Origin: Lentisphaeria bacterium
Lineage (GTDB): Bacteria > Verrucomicrobiota > Lentisphaeria > Victivallales > UBA1829
Assembly: GCA_003526375.1 (NCBI GenBank)
Contig: DPDG01000104.1
Span: 69,769 to 133,768, forward strand
DNA length: 64,000 bases
Direction: 5' to 3'
Positions 51,365 to 60,355 of this stretch are shown here, piece by piece. The translations under genes and the position numbers were made by a program. Position 1 is the first letter of the stretch; every line of letters starts with the position of its first letter. The notes below the pieces were generated by a model, which saw only the letters and a list, made by a program, of their open reading frames with translations, did not search any database and was not told the DNA's origin.

Positions 51365-52159
51365 TTAGCGGTAGCGGTACTGCTGTTTGGGCATTTTGGG
51401 CTCTTCCAAAGCAAGAGCATACCACATTTCACCGAGTCCGGCGTTGGAAAAGTTCTTCGGCTTTTGATTCGCAAGAGCTTCCCAGTTCCGGACAATCACA
51501 TCGTTTTCAACGCGCTTCTTCGCTTCCGTCATAACCTTGAACGCCTCGTCCGGCTTGTCCTGCTTCACCAGAATCCAGGCATATAAAGAATAAGGCAGGA
51601 TGCAGTTCTTGCCCTTGAGACCTTTGCATTTCTTCCTGAAAAACTTGTCGATCCCCTCCTCATTGCGTTTATACATGCGCGCCATTTTCATCGCAATGGA
51701 CTGCGGATCAAGCAGAAGCGATTTCGCCATCAGGCGGTCCGCCTCGTCATACCGCTTGAGCTGATAGTTGAACGCCATTTTCATCGTGTTGATCTGGCGT
51801 TCCATCAGAAAACTCCATTTGTAAAGCGGACGGAACAGTTCACAAGCCTCAATCGCCCGCTCAAGCCCCGCATTCTGTTCCTTTGTGAACTGCTGCATCA
51901 TAAGTTTCGGGTCCAGCGGACGGCGCATGAACTGCTGTTGTTTACTCTCCAGTTTTTTCTGGACCTCCAGCATGATTCCCTGAATCTGAAGATTGATCTT
52001 CGTCGTTCTGCGACGGACAATCAGCGACACAGTGACCTGAACAATCAGCAGTGCGAGAACACCGAAAAAAGTTCCCCAGGACGGCGTAAGATGAAATCCG
52101 TAAATGGTTCCAAGCCCGACAATGATTCCGGCTGCCAGAGCACAAAGCAGTGTAAGCAT
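51365..52159 (-). CDS. Membrane protein with TPR-like soluble part, unknown function
   Basis: A 264-aa protein. Two membrane helices (residues 2-22 and 28-49, separated by a short loop) are followed by a charged helical segment (INLQIQGIMLEVQKKLESK) and TPR-like helices (GLERAIEACELFRPLYKWSF, MAFNYQLKRYDEADRLMAKS, YAWILVKQDKPDEAFKVMTE). The domain would face the cytoplasm. I do not recognise the family. A good promoter precedes it; the next gene upstream is 128 bp away, so it may be a single-gene transcript. Confidence 0.7.
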   Translation of the reverse strand: MLTLLCALAAGIIVGLGTIYGFHLTPSWGTFFGVLALLIVQVTVSLIVRRRTTKINLQIQGIMLEVQKKLESKQQQFMRRPLDPKLMMQQFTKEQNAGLERAIEACELFRPLYKWSFLMERQINTMKMAFNYQLKRYDEADRLMAKSLLLDPQSIAMKMARMYKRNEEGIDKFFRKKCKGLKGKNCILPYSLYAWILVKQDKPDEAFKVMTEAKKRVENDVIVRNWEALANQKPKNFSNAGLGEMWYALALEEPKMPKQQYRYR

Positions 52160-52208
52160 TTTTTATTTCCTTGCATGAATTGTCATTAAAATTGAACAAA
52201 AGTCTTTA

Positions 52209-52237
52209 AATATAAATTCATATCCCCGATTAGTCAA
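52209..52237 (-). promoter_or_regulatory. Promoter of the TPR-like membrane protein gene
   Basis: On the minus strand, TTGACT (52237-52232), a 17-bp spacer and TATATT (52214-52209), 50 bp before the start codon at 52159. Confidence 0.65.
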
Positions 52238-52287
52238 TTCCGAAAGAGCGAAAAGCCGGAAAAAGAAAACAGGGAAAGAACACGGCG

Positions 52288-53007
52288 TCACCTGAAACTG
52301 CCGAGAGGATTCAGAACCGTGTCAACGGCACTCAAGGCAGACGGAGCAAAATTCTGTTTCGCCCGGTAAGGACGGTATCTGACCCGCAGTTCGCCGTTCC
52401 CGACGGAAAGCGATTCCACGGAATCCAGCAGCTCCCGATGTGCCTGAGAACGCTGAAAGCTCCGCCAGTTCTCCTCCAGTTTGTCACGCAGAGCGCCCGG
52501 CATTGCCATATTGCCCATCCGGGTATTCCGGAATTGCAGGAACGATCTGCCGTCTTCAATCCTGAAATCCAGGTCAATTCTGAAATTCACACGGGAGCCG
52601 AACGGAGTCTTCATACCCGTGTCGTAACTGTAAAAGAGGCGGAATGAATCATCATTCAGTTTCAGTGCCGTATCCTGAAGCCTGACTCCGCCGATTTTCA
52701 TATCCCTGGAAATCTGCCCGGAAAGGTTCAGCAACGTCTCCGTCAAAGCATTGAATTCGTCCCGGGTAAGGACAAGCTCCTGCGGCGGAGTATGTTCCGA
52801 TGCATTGCGGATACGGGAAACCGCGCCGGCTGTTTTAAGCTGCGCCATCCGGTAATCCTGCGGATTGATCTCGGCAACAGGCGTCCTCCGAACCGAAGTA
52901 TCGGTAAAGACACTCCGCACGGCAAAAAAGGCGATGACGACAATCAGAAGCAGGAGAGCAAAGACAATGCAGAATACGATTCCGGCTTTTCTGCGTCTGG
53001 AACTCAT
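52288..53007 (-). CDS. Membrane-anchored protein of unknown function
   Basis: A 239-aa protein with a basic start (SSRRRKAG) and one membrane helix at residues 9-30, then a soluble, presumably periplasmic region rich in beta-strand patterns (FRLFYSYDTGMKTPFGSRVN, FRIDLDFRIEDGRSFLQFRN). Anchored lipid- or polymer-binding domains such as DUF2140/YpmS have this shape, but I do not assign it. Its start overlaps tsaB by four bases, so it is co-translated with a tRNA-modification gene without an obvious link. Confidence 0.7.
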   Translation of the reverse strand: MSSRRRKAGIVFCIVFALLLLIVVIAFFAVRSVFTDTSVRRTPVAEINPQDYRMAQLKTAGAVSRIRNASEHTPPQELVLTRDEFNALTETLLNLSGQISRDMKIGGVRLQDTALKLNDDSFRLFYSYDTGMKTPFGSRVNFRIDLDFRIEDGRSFLQFRNTRMGNMAMPGALRDKLEENWRSFQRSQAHRELLDSVESLSVGNGELRVRYRPYRAKQNFAPSALSAVDTVLNPLGSFR

Positions 53008-53675
53008 AACTGTCTCGGGATTCTGGGTTCGACAAACACGGCGGGACGAAGGTAAACCAAATCCTTGAGCGTCGTATTGAAATCACCCGGAGACGCAAGG
53101 ATCAGCTTTGAAGCCTTCAGATGTTCCACCGGATTCAGCTTCTCCTCCACAGCACCGCCGGCAATCCTGCGGATCTGCGCCTCATCTTTGGCAAGACAGA
53201 CGAATGCCTCAAAATCACTCAGTGCGTTCAGAGAATCTTTTCCGAGAACCGCATGGAAGGAATCAGGCTCATAAGACCCGTTCCGGTTTCCAAGCCCGAA
53301 AGCCAGAAGCTCATCCCGCCTGCCGTCGAACAGGGCAAGAACACGCTGCGCTTCCAGACCGGCAGTCGCAGCCAGCGCGGATGCGGTCGAAATCCCGCGA
53401 CAGCGCACATTCTCCCGCCGGAAAGCCAGTCCCATCACAAACGACGAAGCAAGACGCAGTCCCGTAAATGAACCCGGACCGATTCCGACGCTCCACTCGG
53501 TAATATCATTGAATACGGCGCCGTGTTTTTTCAGGCACTCCTCCATCCATGACGGCAGGCCGGAGGCATTACGCGGCGGCAGTTGTATGAATTCATCAAA
53601 AATAACGGTTCCGTTTTCATCCGCAAGAGCGAAAGAAGCTTCGCTCCAAGAATAATCAAATCCTGCTCTGAGCAT
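53004..53675 (-). CDS. tsaB: tRNA threonylcarbamoyladenosine biosynthesis protein TsaB
   Basis: TsaB is the TsaD partner needed for the t6A modification of ANN-decoding tRNAs. The 223-aa protein has the ASKHA-fold start and the hallmark SVGIGPGSFTGLRLASSFVMG near residue 65-85, then GISTASALAATAG and VLALFDGRRDELLAFG. The end VYLRPAVFVEPR resembles the usual PxYLR segment. TsaD and TsaE lie elsewhere. Length is normal. Immediately upstream (29 bp) is the nifU-like gene's terminator. Confidence 0.92.
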   Translation of the reverse strand: MLRAGFDYSWSEASFALADENGTVIFDEFIQLPPRNASGLPSWMEECLKKHGAVFNDITEWSVGIGPGSFTGLRLASSFVMGLAFRRENVRCRGISTASALAATAGLEAQRVLALFDGRRDELLAFGLGNRNGSYEPDSFHAVLGKDSLNALSDFEAFVCLAKDEAQIRRIAGGAVEEKLNPVEHLKASKLILASPGDFNTTLKDLVYLRPAVFVEPRIPRQL

Positions 53676-53704
53676 CGTCTCTGCACCGGCTTTCTCTGAA
53701 AATT

Positions 53705-53738
53705 AAAAAACAGGATGCCCTGTTCCGGAACATCCTGT
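53705..53738 (-). terminator. Rho-independent terminator of the nifU-like gene
   Basis: On the minus strand ACAGGATG (53738-53731) pairs exactly with CATCCTGT (53717-53710) around a 13-nt loop, followed by a run of T (53709-53705 on the complement). It lies 15 bp after the stop codon. Confidence 0.88.
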
Positions 53739-53753
53739 CGCTGTGATCTGAAC

Positions 53754-53981
53754 TTATACGCGCTCGACAACGATTTCGGGATCGACCTCCTCGCGGAGGA
53801 TTCTCTGAATGCCGTCCTTGATCGTCATGGTGGCGTGGGGGCAGCAGCCGCAGGCGCCTTTGAGAGCGAGCCTGACTTCTTTGCCTTCGATCGAAACGAT
53901 TTCAAGGTCGCCGCCGTCATTCTGGAGGTGAACCCGGAGTTCTTCGAGTTTTTCTCTTATGGTCTTTTCCAATTCTTCCAT
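53754..53981 (-). CDS. NifU C-terminal-domain (Nfu-type) iron-sulfur scaffold protein
   Basis: A 75-residue single-domain protein carrying the Nfu motif: LRVHLQNDGGDLEIVSIEG, then KGACGCCPHATMTIKDGIQR, whose CxxC-type pair binds a transferable 4Fe-4S cluster between two subunits. The ATG at 53981 has AAAGGA upstream; a longer frame runs back into the next gene and is rejected. It stands 68 bp after a NifS-like gene, which would provide sulfur. Confidence 0.9.
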   Translation of the reverse strand: MEELEKTIREKLEELRVHLQNDGGDLEIVSIEGKEVRLALKGACGCCPHATMTIKDGIQRILREEVDPEIVVERV

Positions 53982-54049
53982 GATTGTTTTCCTTTCTGTT
54001 TCTGGTTGGCATAATCTAAACGCTGAACGGCAGGTTTGCAAGAACGTTT

Positions 54050-55171
54050 TCAGTATTTGCGCAGACATTCCGCCAGCGCTTTACTGAAAATCCGCATCTC
54101 CTCCACCGTATTGTCCGCCCATGTGGACACGCGCAATGCGCAATATGTTTCATTGGGGGGGTATCCCATCGCCCTGAGCGCCGGAGAACCGCCGCCCTCG
54201 GATTCGCACGCGCTGCCGGGGGCAACGGAAATCCTGTATTCATGCAACGCACGCGTCAGAATCGCCCCCTGATACGGCGGCAGAGTCATATGGAGAATAT
54301 ACGGCGACGAACGGCTCGCCTTGACCGTCAGGCGATATTTGACCCCTTCTTCCTCAAGGCAGGTGCGCAGGGTATCCTTGAGCTCGGCGGCATACACCGC
54401 ATTCTCGTCAATCTCAAGCAGGAGCTCCGAAAGATGATTCGCCACCGTCATCGCCGCCGCAGGCACACAGCGCCCGATCCGGTGTTCCAGCGTACGGATG
54501 CGCTTCATGGATTTGTCCAGCACGGGACGGTAAACCAGTGCACCGCCGCTCGGACACCCGATCTTCTGCCCGGAGAGAGTCATGATGTCGAGCCGCGCTT
54601 CGGTCCATGGCACACGGATTTTGCCGATCGACTGGATTGTATCCGCAAGAAAAACCGCATTCGGCGCTTTTCTGTCCAGGATCCCGCGAATCGCTTTCAG
54701 ATCCTGCAACGTCCCCGTTTCCGATTGAACGTGATGAACGGCAAGCAGCGCTGTATTTTCATTCAGAACCGCCTCAAGGGAATCCAGATCAAGCTGTCCA
54801 TCCCTGCCCGCTTTACAGAAATGCAAAGCCCGTCCCTCCCGTTGTGCGACTCTGCGCAGAACGGATTCCAAAGCAGGATGCTCCAGCGGCGATGTGACGA
54901 TATCACCCTTCCGTGTATGATATACCGCCCCCTCGACCGCGGTCAGAAGGGCGCCTGTCCCCGTATTCGTCCAGATCAGCGATCCGGTATCCGCCCCGCA
55001 CAAGGCGGCGGAGAGGCGCAGTCCGGACTCCTTTAATGCACAGGCACATTCCGCACCGTGAAACCCCATGGACTCCTGATTCGCAAAAAAGCGAACCATG
55101 ACGGCACGGTAAAAATCAATGGTATCGGAGTCACACGGACATGCCGCCGCATTGTCAAGGTAGACGGACAT
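54050..55171 (-). CDS. NifS/IscS-like cysteine desulfurase
   Basis: A 373-aa PLP enzyme of the class V aminotransferase fold. It starts VYLDNAAACPCDSDTIDFY and has EHPALESVLRRV, LLAVHHVQSETGTLQDL, the PLP lysine in DIMTLSGQKIGCPSGGALVY and the catalytic cysteine in SVAPGSACESEGGG. It would move sulfur from cysteine to scaffold proteins such as the Nfu-type protein downstream or to tRNA. The N-terminal block AAACPCDSDT is atypical (AATTPxxxxV in IscS), so the enzyme is a divergent member and its sulfur acceptor is unknown. Confidence 0.9.
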   Translation of the reverse strand: MSVYLDNAAACPCDSDTIDFYRAVMVRFFANQESMGFHGAECACALKESGLRLSAALCGADTGSLIWTNTGTGALLTAVEGAVYHTRKGDIVTSPLEHPALESVLRRVAQREGRALHFCKAGRDGQLDLDSLEAVLNENTALLAVHHVQSETGTLQDLKAIRGILDRKAPNAVFLADTIQSIGKIRVPWTEARLDIMTLSGQKIGCPSGGALVYRPVLDKSMKRIRTLEHRIGRCVPAAAMTVANHLSELLLEIDENAVYAAELKDTLRTCLEEEGVKYRLTVKASRSSPYILHMTLPPYQGAILTRALHEYRISVAPGSACESEGGGSPALRAMGYPPNETYCALRVSTWADNTVEEMRIFSKALAECLRKY

Positions 55172-55189
55172 AGAGGCACCTCCTGTCTC

Positions 55190-55456
55190 TTATTCTTCGC
55201 GGATCTTGTTTTTTTCGCGTTCCCACCTGTCGCGAATCGAGGCAAACTCCGTGACCAGGGCATTTCTGATTTCTTCGGCTTTTACAGGATCGGTCTCTTT
55301 CGCCAGGCGCTGATCCGTAGAAAGCTGCGCCTCCGCGATTTTCGACTGGTAGATCTTATCAATTTCCGCAAGCTTCTGCTTCTTTTCTTCGGAAATTTCC
55401 TTGAGTTTTCCGCCGGTCCGCTCCAAAGCAAGCTCAAATGCACTTTTCATAATCAT
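55190..55456 (-). CDS. Small charged coiled-coil protein
   Basis: An 88-aa protein with over one third charged residues and heptad-like helices (KLKEISEEKKQKLAEIDKIY, ETDPVKAEEIRNALVTEFAS). There is no membrane segment. It is not recognised, although similar short proteins occur beside housekeeping genes in related phyla. AAGGAG stands just before the ATG at 55456; a second ATG two codons on has better spacing. It lies 18 bp upstream of the desulfurase and is presumably in one transcript with it. Confidence 0.75.
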   Translation of the reverse strand: MIMKSAFELALERTGGKLKEISEEKKQKLAEIDKIYQSKIAEAQLSTDQRLAKETDPVKAEEIRNALVTEFASIRDRWEREKNKIREE

Positions 55457-55519
55457 ATTTCTCCTTGACTGATTGATTAAAAAACCGGAAAGATGAAAAA
55501 AAATTTCGTCTCCTCCTGT

Positions 55520-56080
55520 TCAACAGCATTGATCCATCAAATAGAAAAACAACGCGTTCAGCACGATTCCGTGCGAAATCGCACCGCTCCGCAAAAACTC
55601 CCTGACTTGCGACTGCGGGACAACCAGATGCTCGATGTCCTCGGTATCTTCCAACTGCGGCTCGGAAACCCGCCGGACATTGTCGATCTTCACCACATAA
55701 CAGGTATTATGCTGAATCGCCGGATTCGGACAGACTTTCCCGATGATATGCGGATTTTCTCCCGCAAAACCGGTTTCTTCAAGCAGTTCGCGCTGCGCCG
55801 CTTCCAGCGGATCACTGTCCGCCCGGTCGATGCAGCCTCCGGGAACCTCAAGCTCGATCCGTCCTGAACCATGCCGGAACTGGCGGATCATCACCAGCTC
55901 CTTTTCCGGGGTTTCCGCCACGATCACCACCCAGTCAATCAGGTCCACCGTAATGAAGTCATGGACGGCTCCCGTCCGGACACATTCGAATGTCTCGGAA
56001 ACCATCGTCATCACACCGGTCCGGCAGAGCTCGCGCCTGTTGCCGCGTGAAATCCATTTGTCCCCGCCGTCTCCGCTCAT
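55520..56080 (-). CDS. Nudix hydrolase (ADP-ribose pyrophosphatase-like)
   Basis: A 186-aa protein. The Nudix box runs through GGCIDRADSDPLEAAQRELL and continues EETGFAG, with the REllEETG core intact. The preceding beta-grasp-like part (KELVMIRQFRHGSGRIELEV) is that of NudF/ADP-ribose-type enzymes that have a proline-glycine turn (EVPGG). The substrate is probably a nucleoside diphosphate-linked compound. It begins within the stop codon of the lipoprotein gene upstream (four-base overlap), so they are co-translated. Confidence 0.88.
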   Translation of the reverse strand: MSGDGGDKWISRGNRRELCRTGVMTMVSETFECVRTGAVHDFITVDLIDWVVIVAETPEKELVMIRQFRHGSGRIELEVPGGCIDRADSDPLEAAQRELLEETGFAGENPHIIGKVCPNPAIQHNTCYVVKIDNVRRVSEPQLEDTEDIEHLVVPQSQVREFLRSGAISHGIVLNALFFYLMDQCC

Positions 56081-56889
56081 TTCTTATCAGTCACCACATG
56101 ATTGAAAGGAACCGGCGGCACGAACTCGGAATCCGGAATATCGAGATTCAACTTGAACTCTTTCAAGGTGGAAATATCAGTCTGGTTGAGGCTGTATACG
56201 ACGGAGGTCCTGGCAATCCTGATATCGTCAATCCAGACATAGCTCATGGTATTCGCGGAATAAAGATATTCCTTGCCGTCCACAGCATACATGATCGTTT
56301 CAAGCTTCTTGGTCAGGAACGTGCGCCCGTCCACATAAATGATATACGGGGCAATGCCGTCTACGCCGGGGTCACAGATCAGACGGTATGTTTTGGTGCC
56401 GTCCTTATAGGAAATATCAATCGTGACATGCTTGAAGATCTTCGTGATATTCACTCCGGGAGTCGCCATCTGCGTAAAAATGCGCACCAGCGAAAGCGGC
56501 AGTCCCGGTTTCAGTTTCTCGCTTCTGTTTTTCAGCAGATCCACGTTCCAGCCCTGCTCGCCGTTGAAGATCACGGCGGCGATCGCTTTTCCGTCCCGGT
56601 AAGTCGTTGTCCGCATCTTGTCGGGAGCCTTGAACTGAATTTCCGTGGCATAGTATTCTTTTTTTCCGGGTTTCACGGAAGAAAGGTCCTGCTTCATCAT
56701 ATAGGTTTTTGCATTCCTGTAATTTCCCTTGGGATCAGTCGCGTGATTCATTTTCGCAACCAGCTGCGCGACAGTCAGATCGGAAGGTTCCTGCGGGTCC
56801 AGTTCAAGCAGGTCGGGCCCGCATGCCGTCATTACGCCGCACACCAGCGCGGCAACAAACAATAAGATCAGTTTCTGCATGGGATTCAT
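56077..56889 (-). CDS. LolA-like outer-membrane-associated lipoprotein
   Basis: A 270-aa protein with a lipoprotein signal (MQKLILLFVAALVCGVMTAC, modified cysteine about residue 23). The mature part has the flattened beta-barrel rhythm of LolA/LppX-type lipid carriers: YYATEIQFKAPDKMRTTTYR, FNGEQGWNVDLLKN and YIIYVDGRTFLTKKLETIMY. It would handle or sense lipids or lipoproteins in the envelope. The ATG at 56889 is preceded by AAAGGAG; the frame could begin 11 codons earlier but without such a site. Upstream is gnd, 40 bp away. Confidence 0.8.
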   Translation of the reverse strand: MNPMQKLILLFVAALVCGVMTACGPDLLELDPQEPSDLTVAQLVAKMNHATDPKGNYRNAKTYMMKQDLSSVKPGKKEYYATEIQFKAPDKMRTTTYRDGKAIAAVIFNGEQGWNVDLLKNRSEKLKPGLPLSLVRIFTQMATPGVNITKIFKHVTIDISYKDGTKTYRLICDPGVDGIAPYIIYVDGRTFLTKKLETIMYAVDGKEYLYSANTMSYVWIDDIRIARTSVVYSLNQTDISTLKEFKLNLDIPDSEFVPPVPFNHVVTDKK

Positions 56890-56928
56890 CTTTCCGGCTC
56901 CTTTGTTATAACTATCCTTCAAATGCGA

Positions 56929-58386
56929 TTATACATTGTAAGTGGTCGAAGTGGCGGAACCGCCCGTTCCGGTCCAGACCGTATGGAAATACTCTCCGCG
57001 AGGCTTGTCGATCCGTTCATAAGTATGCGCCCCGAAATAATCGCGCATCGCCTGAATCATATTTGCGGGAAGCACCTCCGTGCGGGTTGCGTCATAATAC
57101 GCAAGCGCACTCGAAAACGCGGGAACGGCGATTCCGCTTAACGCAGCGGACGCCACAACCTTGCGAAGCGGCTCCTGCGCTTTTGCCAGAGCATCGGAGA
57201 AGAACGGGTCAAACATCAGATTCGCAAGATCCCGGTTCGCAGTAAACGCCCGTTTGATGTCGTCAAGGAATTTCGCGCGGATAATGCATCCGCCGCGCCA
57301 CATCAACGCGATATCGCCGTAATTCAGGTCCCATCCATATTCCCGCGATGCGGCGCGCATCAGTTGAAATCCCTGCGCATAGGAACAGATTTTCGACGCG
57401 TAAAGCGCCTGCCTTACAGCTTCGGCAAATCCTCTTTTATCCTGCGCTTTCGGAACCGCCGGCCCCTTCAGAATCTTCGCCGCCTCTACACGTTCCTCCT
57501 TGAGCGCGGAAAGACAGCGTGCAAAGACCGCTTCCGCGATCGTCATGGCGGGGGTTCCGAGGTCCAACGCGCATTCCGCAGTCCATTTTCCGGTTCCCTT
57601 CTGCCCTGCGCGGTCAAGAATCATATCAAGCACATATTTTCCGGTTTCAGGGTCTTTTTTCCGGAGAATGTCCGCAGTAATCTCAATCAGATAGCTGTCA
57701 AGCTCGCTTTTGTTCCATTCCGTAAACAGACCTGCCAGTTCTTCGGCATTGAACCCGCAAAGATGCCGCAGGAGGAACCAGGCTTCTGAAATCATCTGCA
57801 TATCGCTGTATTCGATGCCGTTGTGAAGCATTTTAACGAAATGCCCGGAACCGTCCGGCCCAACCCAGTCGCAGCAGGGCGAACCGTCCGGCGCTTTTGC
57901 ACTGATCGCCCGGAAGATTTTTTCAATATGCACCCATGCCCGCTTGTCTCCGCCGGGCATGATGGAGGGCCCGTGCAATGCGCCCTCCTCGCCGCCGGAA
58001 ACTCCGGCTCCGACATACAGAATGCCTTTTGATTCCAGTTCTTTCGTCCGGCGCATCGTGTCCTTGAAGAAACTGTTGCCGCCGTCAATGATGATATCGC
58101 CGTTCTCCAGTTCCGGCACAAGCTGACCGATCAACGCATCGACAGGAGCCCCCGCCTTAACCATCAGCATAATTCTGCGCGGACGTTTCAACGAGGCGCA
58201 AAGCTCCGCGACGGAATGTGCAGGAATGATATTCCTGCCTTTGCCGCGTCCGTTCATGAAATCATCGGTCCTGGAACCAGTCCGGTTGTAAACCGCCACG
58301 GCAAAGCCTTTCGACTCCATGTTCAAAACCAGATTCTCACCCATCACGGCGAGCCCGGCAACAGCAATATCAGCTTTGGTTTTCAT
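56929..58386 (-). CDS. gnd: 6-phosphogluconate dehydrogenase, decarboxylating
   Basis: This enzyme makes ribulose 5-phosphate, CO2 and NADPH in the pentose phosphate pathway. The 485-aa protein has the N-terminal NADP motif IAVAGLAVMGENLVLN, the substrate lysine region HFVKMLHNGIEYSDMQMISE and the C-terminal end HTVWTGTGGSATSTTYNV. The conserved region starts at the ATG at 58386, preceded by AAGGGGGG. The sequence is complete and looks functional. The stretch 58119-58278 recurs at 63842-64000 in a decayed form, so the gene seems to have received or donated a 5' part in a past duplication (see findings). Confidence 0.96.
   Translation of the reverse strand: MKTKADIAVAGLAVMGENLVLNMESKGFAVAVYNRTGSRTDDFMNGRGKGRNIIPAHSVAELCASLKRPRRIMLMVKAGAPVDALIGQLVPELENGDIIIDGGNSFFKDTMRRTKELESKGILYVGAGVSGGEEGALHGPSIMPGGDKRAWVHIEKIFRAISAKAPDGSPCCDWVGPDGSGHFVKMLHNGIEYSDMQMISEAWFLLRHLCGFNAEELAGLFTEWNKSELDSYLIEITADILRKKDPETGKYVLDMILDRAGQKGTGKWTAECALDLGTPAMTIAEAVFARCLSALKEERVEAAKILKGPAVPKAQDKRGFAEAVRQALYASKICSYAQGFQLMRAASREYGWDLNYGDIALMWRGGCIIRAKFLDDIKRAFTANRDLANLMFDPFFSDALAKAQEPLRKVVASAALSGIAVPAFSSALAYYDATRTEVLPANMIQAMRDYFGAHTYERIDKPRGEYFHTVWTGTGGSATSTTYNV
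58119..58278 (-). repeat. gnd segment duplicated at the right edge of the window
   Basis: These 160 bp (gnd codons about 37-90) match 63842-64000 in the same orientation with about nine substitutions and a one-base gap. The right copy runs on past the end of the window, so the full length of the match is unknown. Confidence 0.9.
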
Positions 58387-58493
58387 AGTCCACGTCCCCC
58401 CTTGGTTAAAGTTGCATGGAAGAATATAGCATTCCATATTGAAATTGCCAAAGACTATGAAAAGAAAATCACAACGATCTTGCAACCTTCCAA

Positions 58494-59345
58494 TCAGTCC
58501 ATTCCTTGCAACCCGCCTTTCTTTCGGCGGTGAAGGTTACGAAAATGAATTGGAGAAAATCCTGTATTTTTCTTGAAAAAGCGGCAAAACGTATAGATGC
58601 TTTCATAGCCGCAACTCCGTGCTATTTCGGAAAGAGGCATATCGGTTTGAAGCAGATGATGCCTGGCAGTCTCCAAACGTTTAGCATTGATATAATGCCC
58701 AAGGCTTTCTCCTGTTTCTTCCCGATATACCCGCCGCAAATTGCTCTCAGAAACATTCAGGAAATCTGCGATTTCCTGAATACCGAAAGGCACAGACAAA
58801 TTATTGCTGATAAACTTATTGGTATTGAAAACCATTTTGGAAAAACTTCGCGGGCAGTAAGGCAACCCTTGTTTGGAAAGCACCATAAGGAGCCGGACCA
58901 GTTCCATGGCGAGGCAAATGGAATTTCGTGTTGTATAATATTCCAGCAGTGCCTCAAGATGCTCCCCGGCAGAGGATGAAACCTCTGCCAAAGGAAAAAC
59001 CGGCAGATAAGGCTGTTCTGCTGCCAGTTCAAAAGTAATGAGCAGTCTTTCATAATATTCTGCCGTCGGCTCTAAATATCGGGACGAATGCGGGCGTATC
59101 AGCAATGCCATGCCTGGCTTCATGGGAAACATCTGTTGATCAACCGTATATATGATCTCAGAAAAAGCAATCACCAACTCATAACGGCTATGAAGATGAG
59201 ATCGTTTCGGATGCCAGGTATGATAAAAGACCAGAATATTGTCCGGCAGAATAAAATCACGAGGCAAGAGTTGTCCCTGAAAAAATTCAGTCACAGGCGG
59301 CAAATCCTTAATTTTTGCCATTACATTTTTAATTGAATTCAACAA
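58494..59345 (-). CDS. AraC-family transcriptional regulator
   Basis: A 283-aa protein. The N-terminal half is a cupin-like sensor (LVFYHTWHPKRSHLHSRYEL, FPMKPGMALLIRPHSSRY). The C-terminal AraC domain has both helix-turn-helix motifs: IADFLNVSESNLRRVYREET and IARSCGYESIYTFCRFFKKN, then GFSPIHFRN. A TTG at 59345 is preceded by AGGGG; the first in-frame ATG (59321) has no ribosome site, so TTG is likely. It is divergent from a pseudopilin gene, the same arrangement as at 12181, and is the probable regulator of the two plus-strand genes that follow. Confidence 0.92.
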   Translation of the reverse strand: MLNSIKNVMAKIKDLPPVTEFFQGQLLPRDFILPDNILVFYHTWHPKRSHLHSRYELVIAFSEIIYTVDQQMFPMKPGMALLIRPHSSRYLEPTAEYYERLLITFELAAEQPYLPVFPLAEVSSSAGEHLEALLEYYTTRNSICLAMELVRLLMVLSKQGLPYCPRSFSKMVFNTNKFISNNLSVPFGIQEIADFLNVSESNLRRVYREETGESLGHYINAKRLETARHHLLQTDMPLSEIARSCGYESIYTFCRFFKKNTGFSPIHFRNLHRRKKGGLQGMD

Positions 59346-59449
59346 AATATCCCCTATTTTACGAATAATAATATCAATTATAATATCAAAGAATATGTTT
59401 TACAAGCGGATTTTAATCGAAATTGGTAATTTTTTAATCAGTCTGAACA

Positions 59450-59477
59450 TTGCCGTTTTCAAAATTTCATTTATAAT
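59450..59477 (+). promoter_or_regulatory. Promoter of the third pseudopilin gene
   Basis: TTGCCG (59450-59455), a 16-bp spacer and an exact TATAAT (59472-59477). AAGGAG (59496-59501) then precedes the ATG at 59507 by 5 bp, so start and promoter agree. Confidence 0.7.
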
Positions 59478-59506
59478 ATATTAAATAATCAAAATAAGGA
59501 GATGGT

Positions 59507-60355
59507 ATGAAAAGTTTTCATTGGAATTTTACTTTTTGGGTCGGCAAGGTAAGAAGTAAAAACAGACTATTTGAAAAAAGAAGTATTCTTCTTCATTATT
59601 CTTATTTTTATGCATTCATGAATTTCACTATTATAGAACTTCTCATCGTAATTTCGATCATCGCACTTCTGGCATCCATGCTTTTGCCGGTGCTCGGCAA
59701 GACCAAAAGTAAAGCTTACGGCACAAAATGTATGAATAATTGTAAACAGCTCGGATTTGCATTTGCCGGATATCACAACGATACCGATTTCTGGCCGGGT
59801 TCCAATATTGGAACAAACACATGGAACGGCATTACATACAAGGACGGATACATCAACTGGGCACAACTCCTGTATATTCAAGGATATTTGCCAAAAAACT
59901 GCGTAGGGAATCAACATGCAAGCGGAAATAAATATGCGACACTCGGCATTCTGGAATGTCCGGAATATTATAAAGGGAAAAATGTATTTCTTTCAGAAAA
60001 AGCAGGAACTTATGCCATTTTTTCCAGCGGATATTATGCCGCTTATGTTTATAATGCATGTATGTCCAATGGAGCAACAGCAAGCGATGAAAAGTATTTC
60101 GGAGTCGGAAGATTTTCTCCGACCAGCACAAAAGTCGGCCGCAAACTGTCACAGGTAAAATATCCTTCCAGTACGATGGTTGTCGGTGACGGAGATTACA
60201 GCGTGTACAGCGCCATCGGTTCTGATCAGGAAAAAAGATTTGCAAAACGTCATAATAATCGGATGAATATTCTACTGGGAGACGGTCATGTAGAAAATGT
60301 CTCTTACATCGTAAAAACATTTTATCTACTTTACAGTGGGGTCCCGCACAAGTAA
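59507..60355 (+). CDS. Prepilin-type H-X9-DG protein (pseudopilin)
   Basis: A 282-aa protein. The prepilin motif MNFTIIELLIVISIIALLAS stands at about residue 38, after a long basic leader (KSFHWNFTFWVGKVRSKNRL and more); the strong ribosome site at 59496 supports this long form. An internal ATG at 59618 would give a minimal leader. The soluble part contains KAYGTKCMNNCKQLGFAFAG, a run rich in aromatic residues and, near the end, NILLGDGHVENVSYI. It is transcribed away from the AraC gene and upstream of a large secreted protein gene. Confidence 0.88.
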   Translation: MKSFHWNFTFWVGKVRSKNRLFEKRSILLHYSYFYAFMNFTIIELLIVISIIALLASMLLPVLGKTKSKAYGTKCMNNCKQLGFAFAGYHNDTDFWPGSNIGTNTWNGITYKDGYINWAQLLYIQGYLPKNCVGNQHASGNKYATLGILECPEYYKGKNVFLSEKAGTYAIFSSGYYAAYVYNACMSNGATASDEKYFGVGRFSPTSTKVGRKLSQVKYPSSTMVVGDGDYSVYSAIGSDQEKRFAKRHNNRMNILLGDGHVENVSYIVKTFYLLYSGVPHK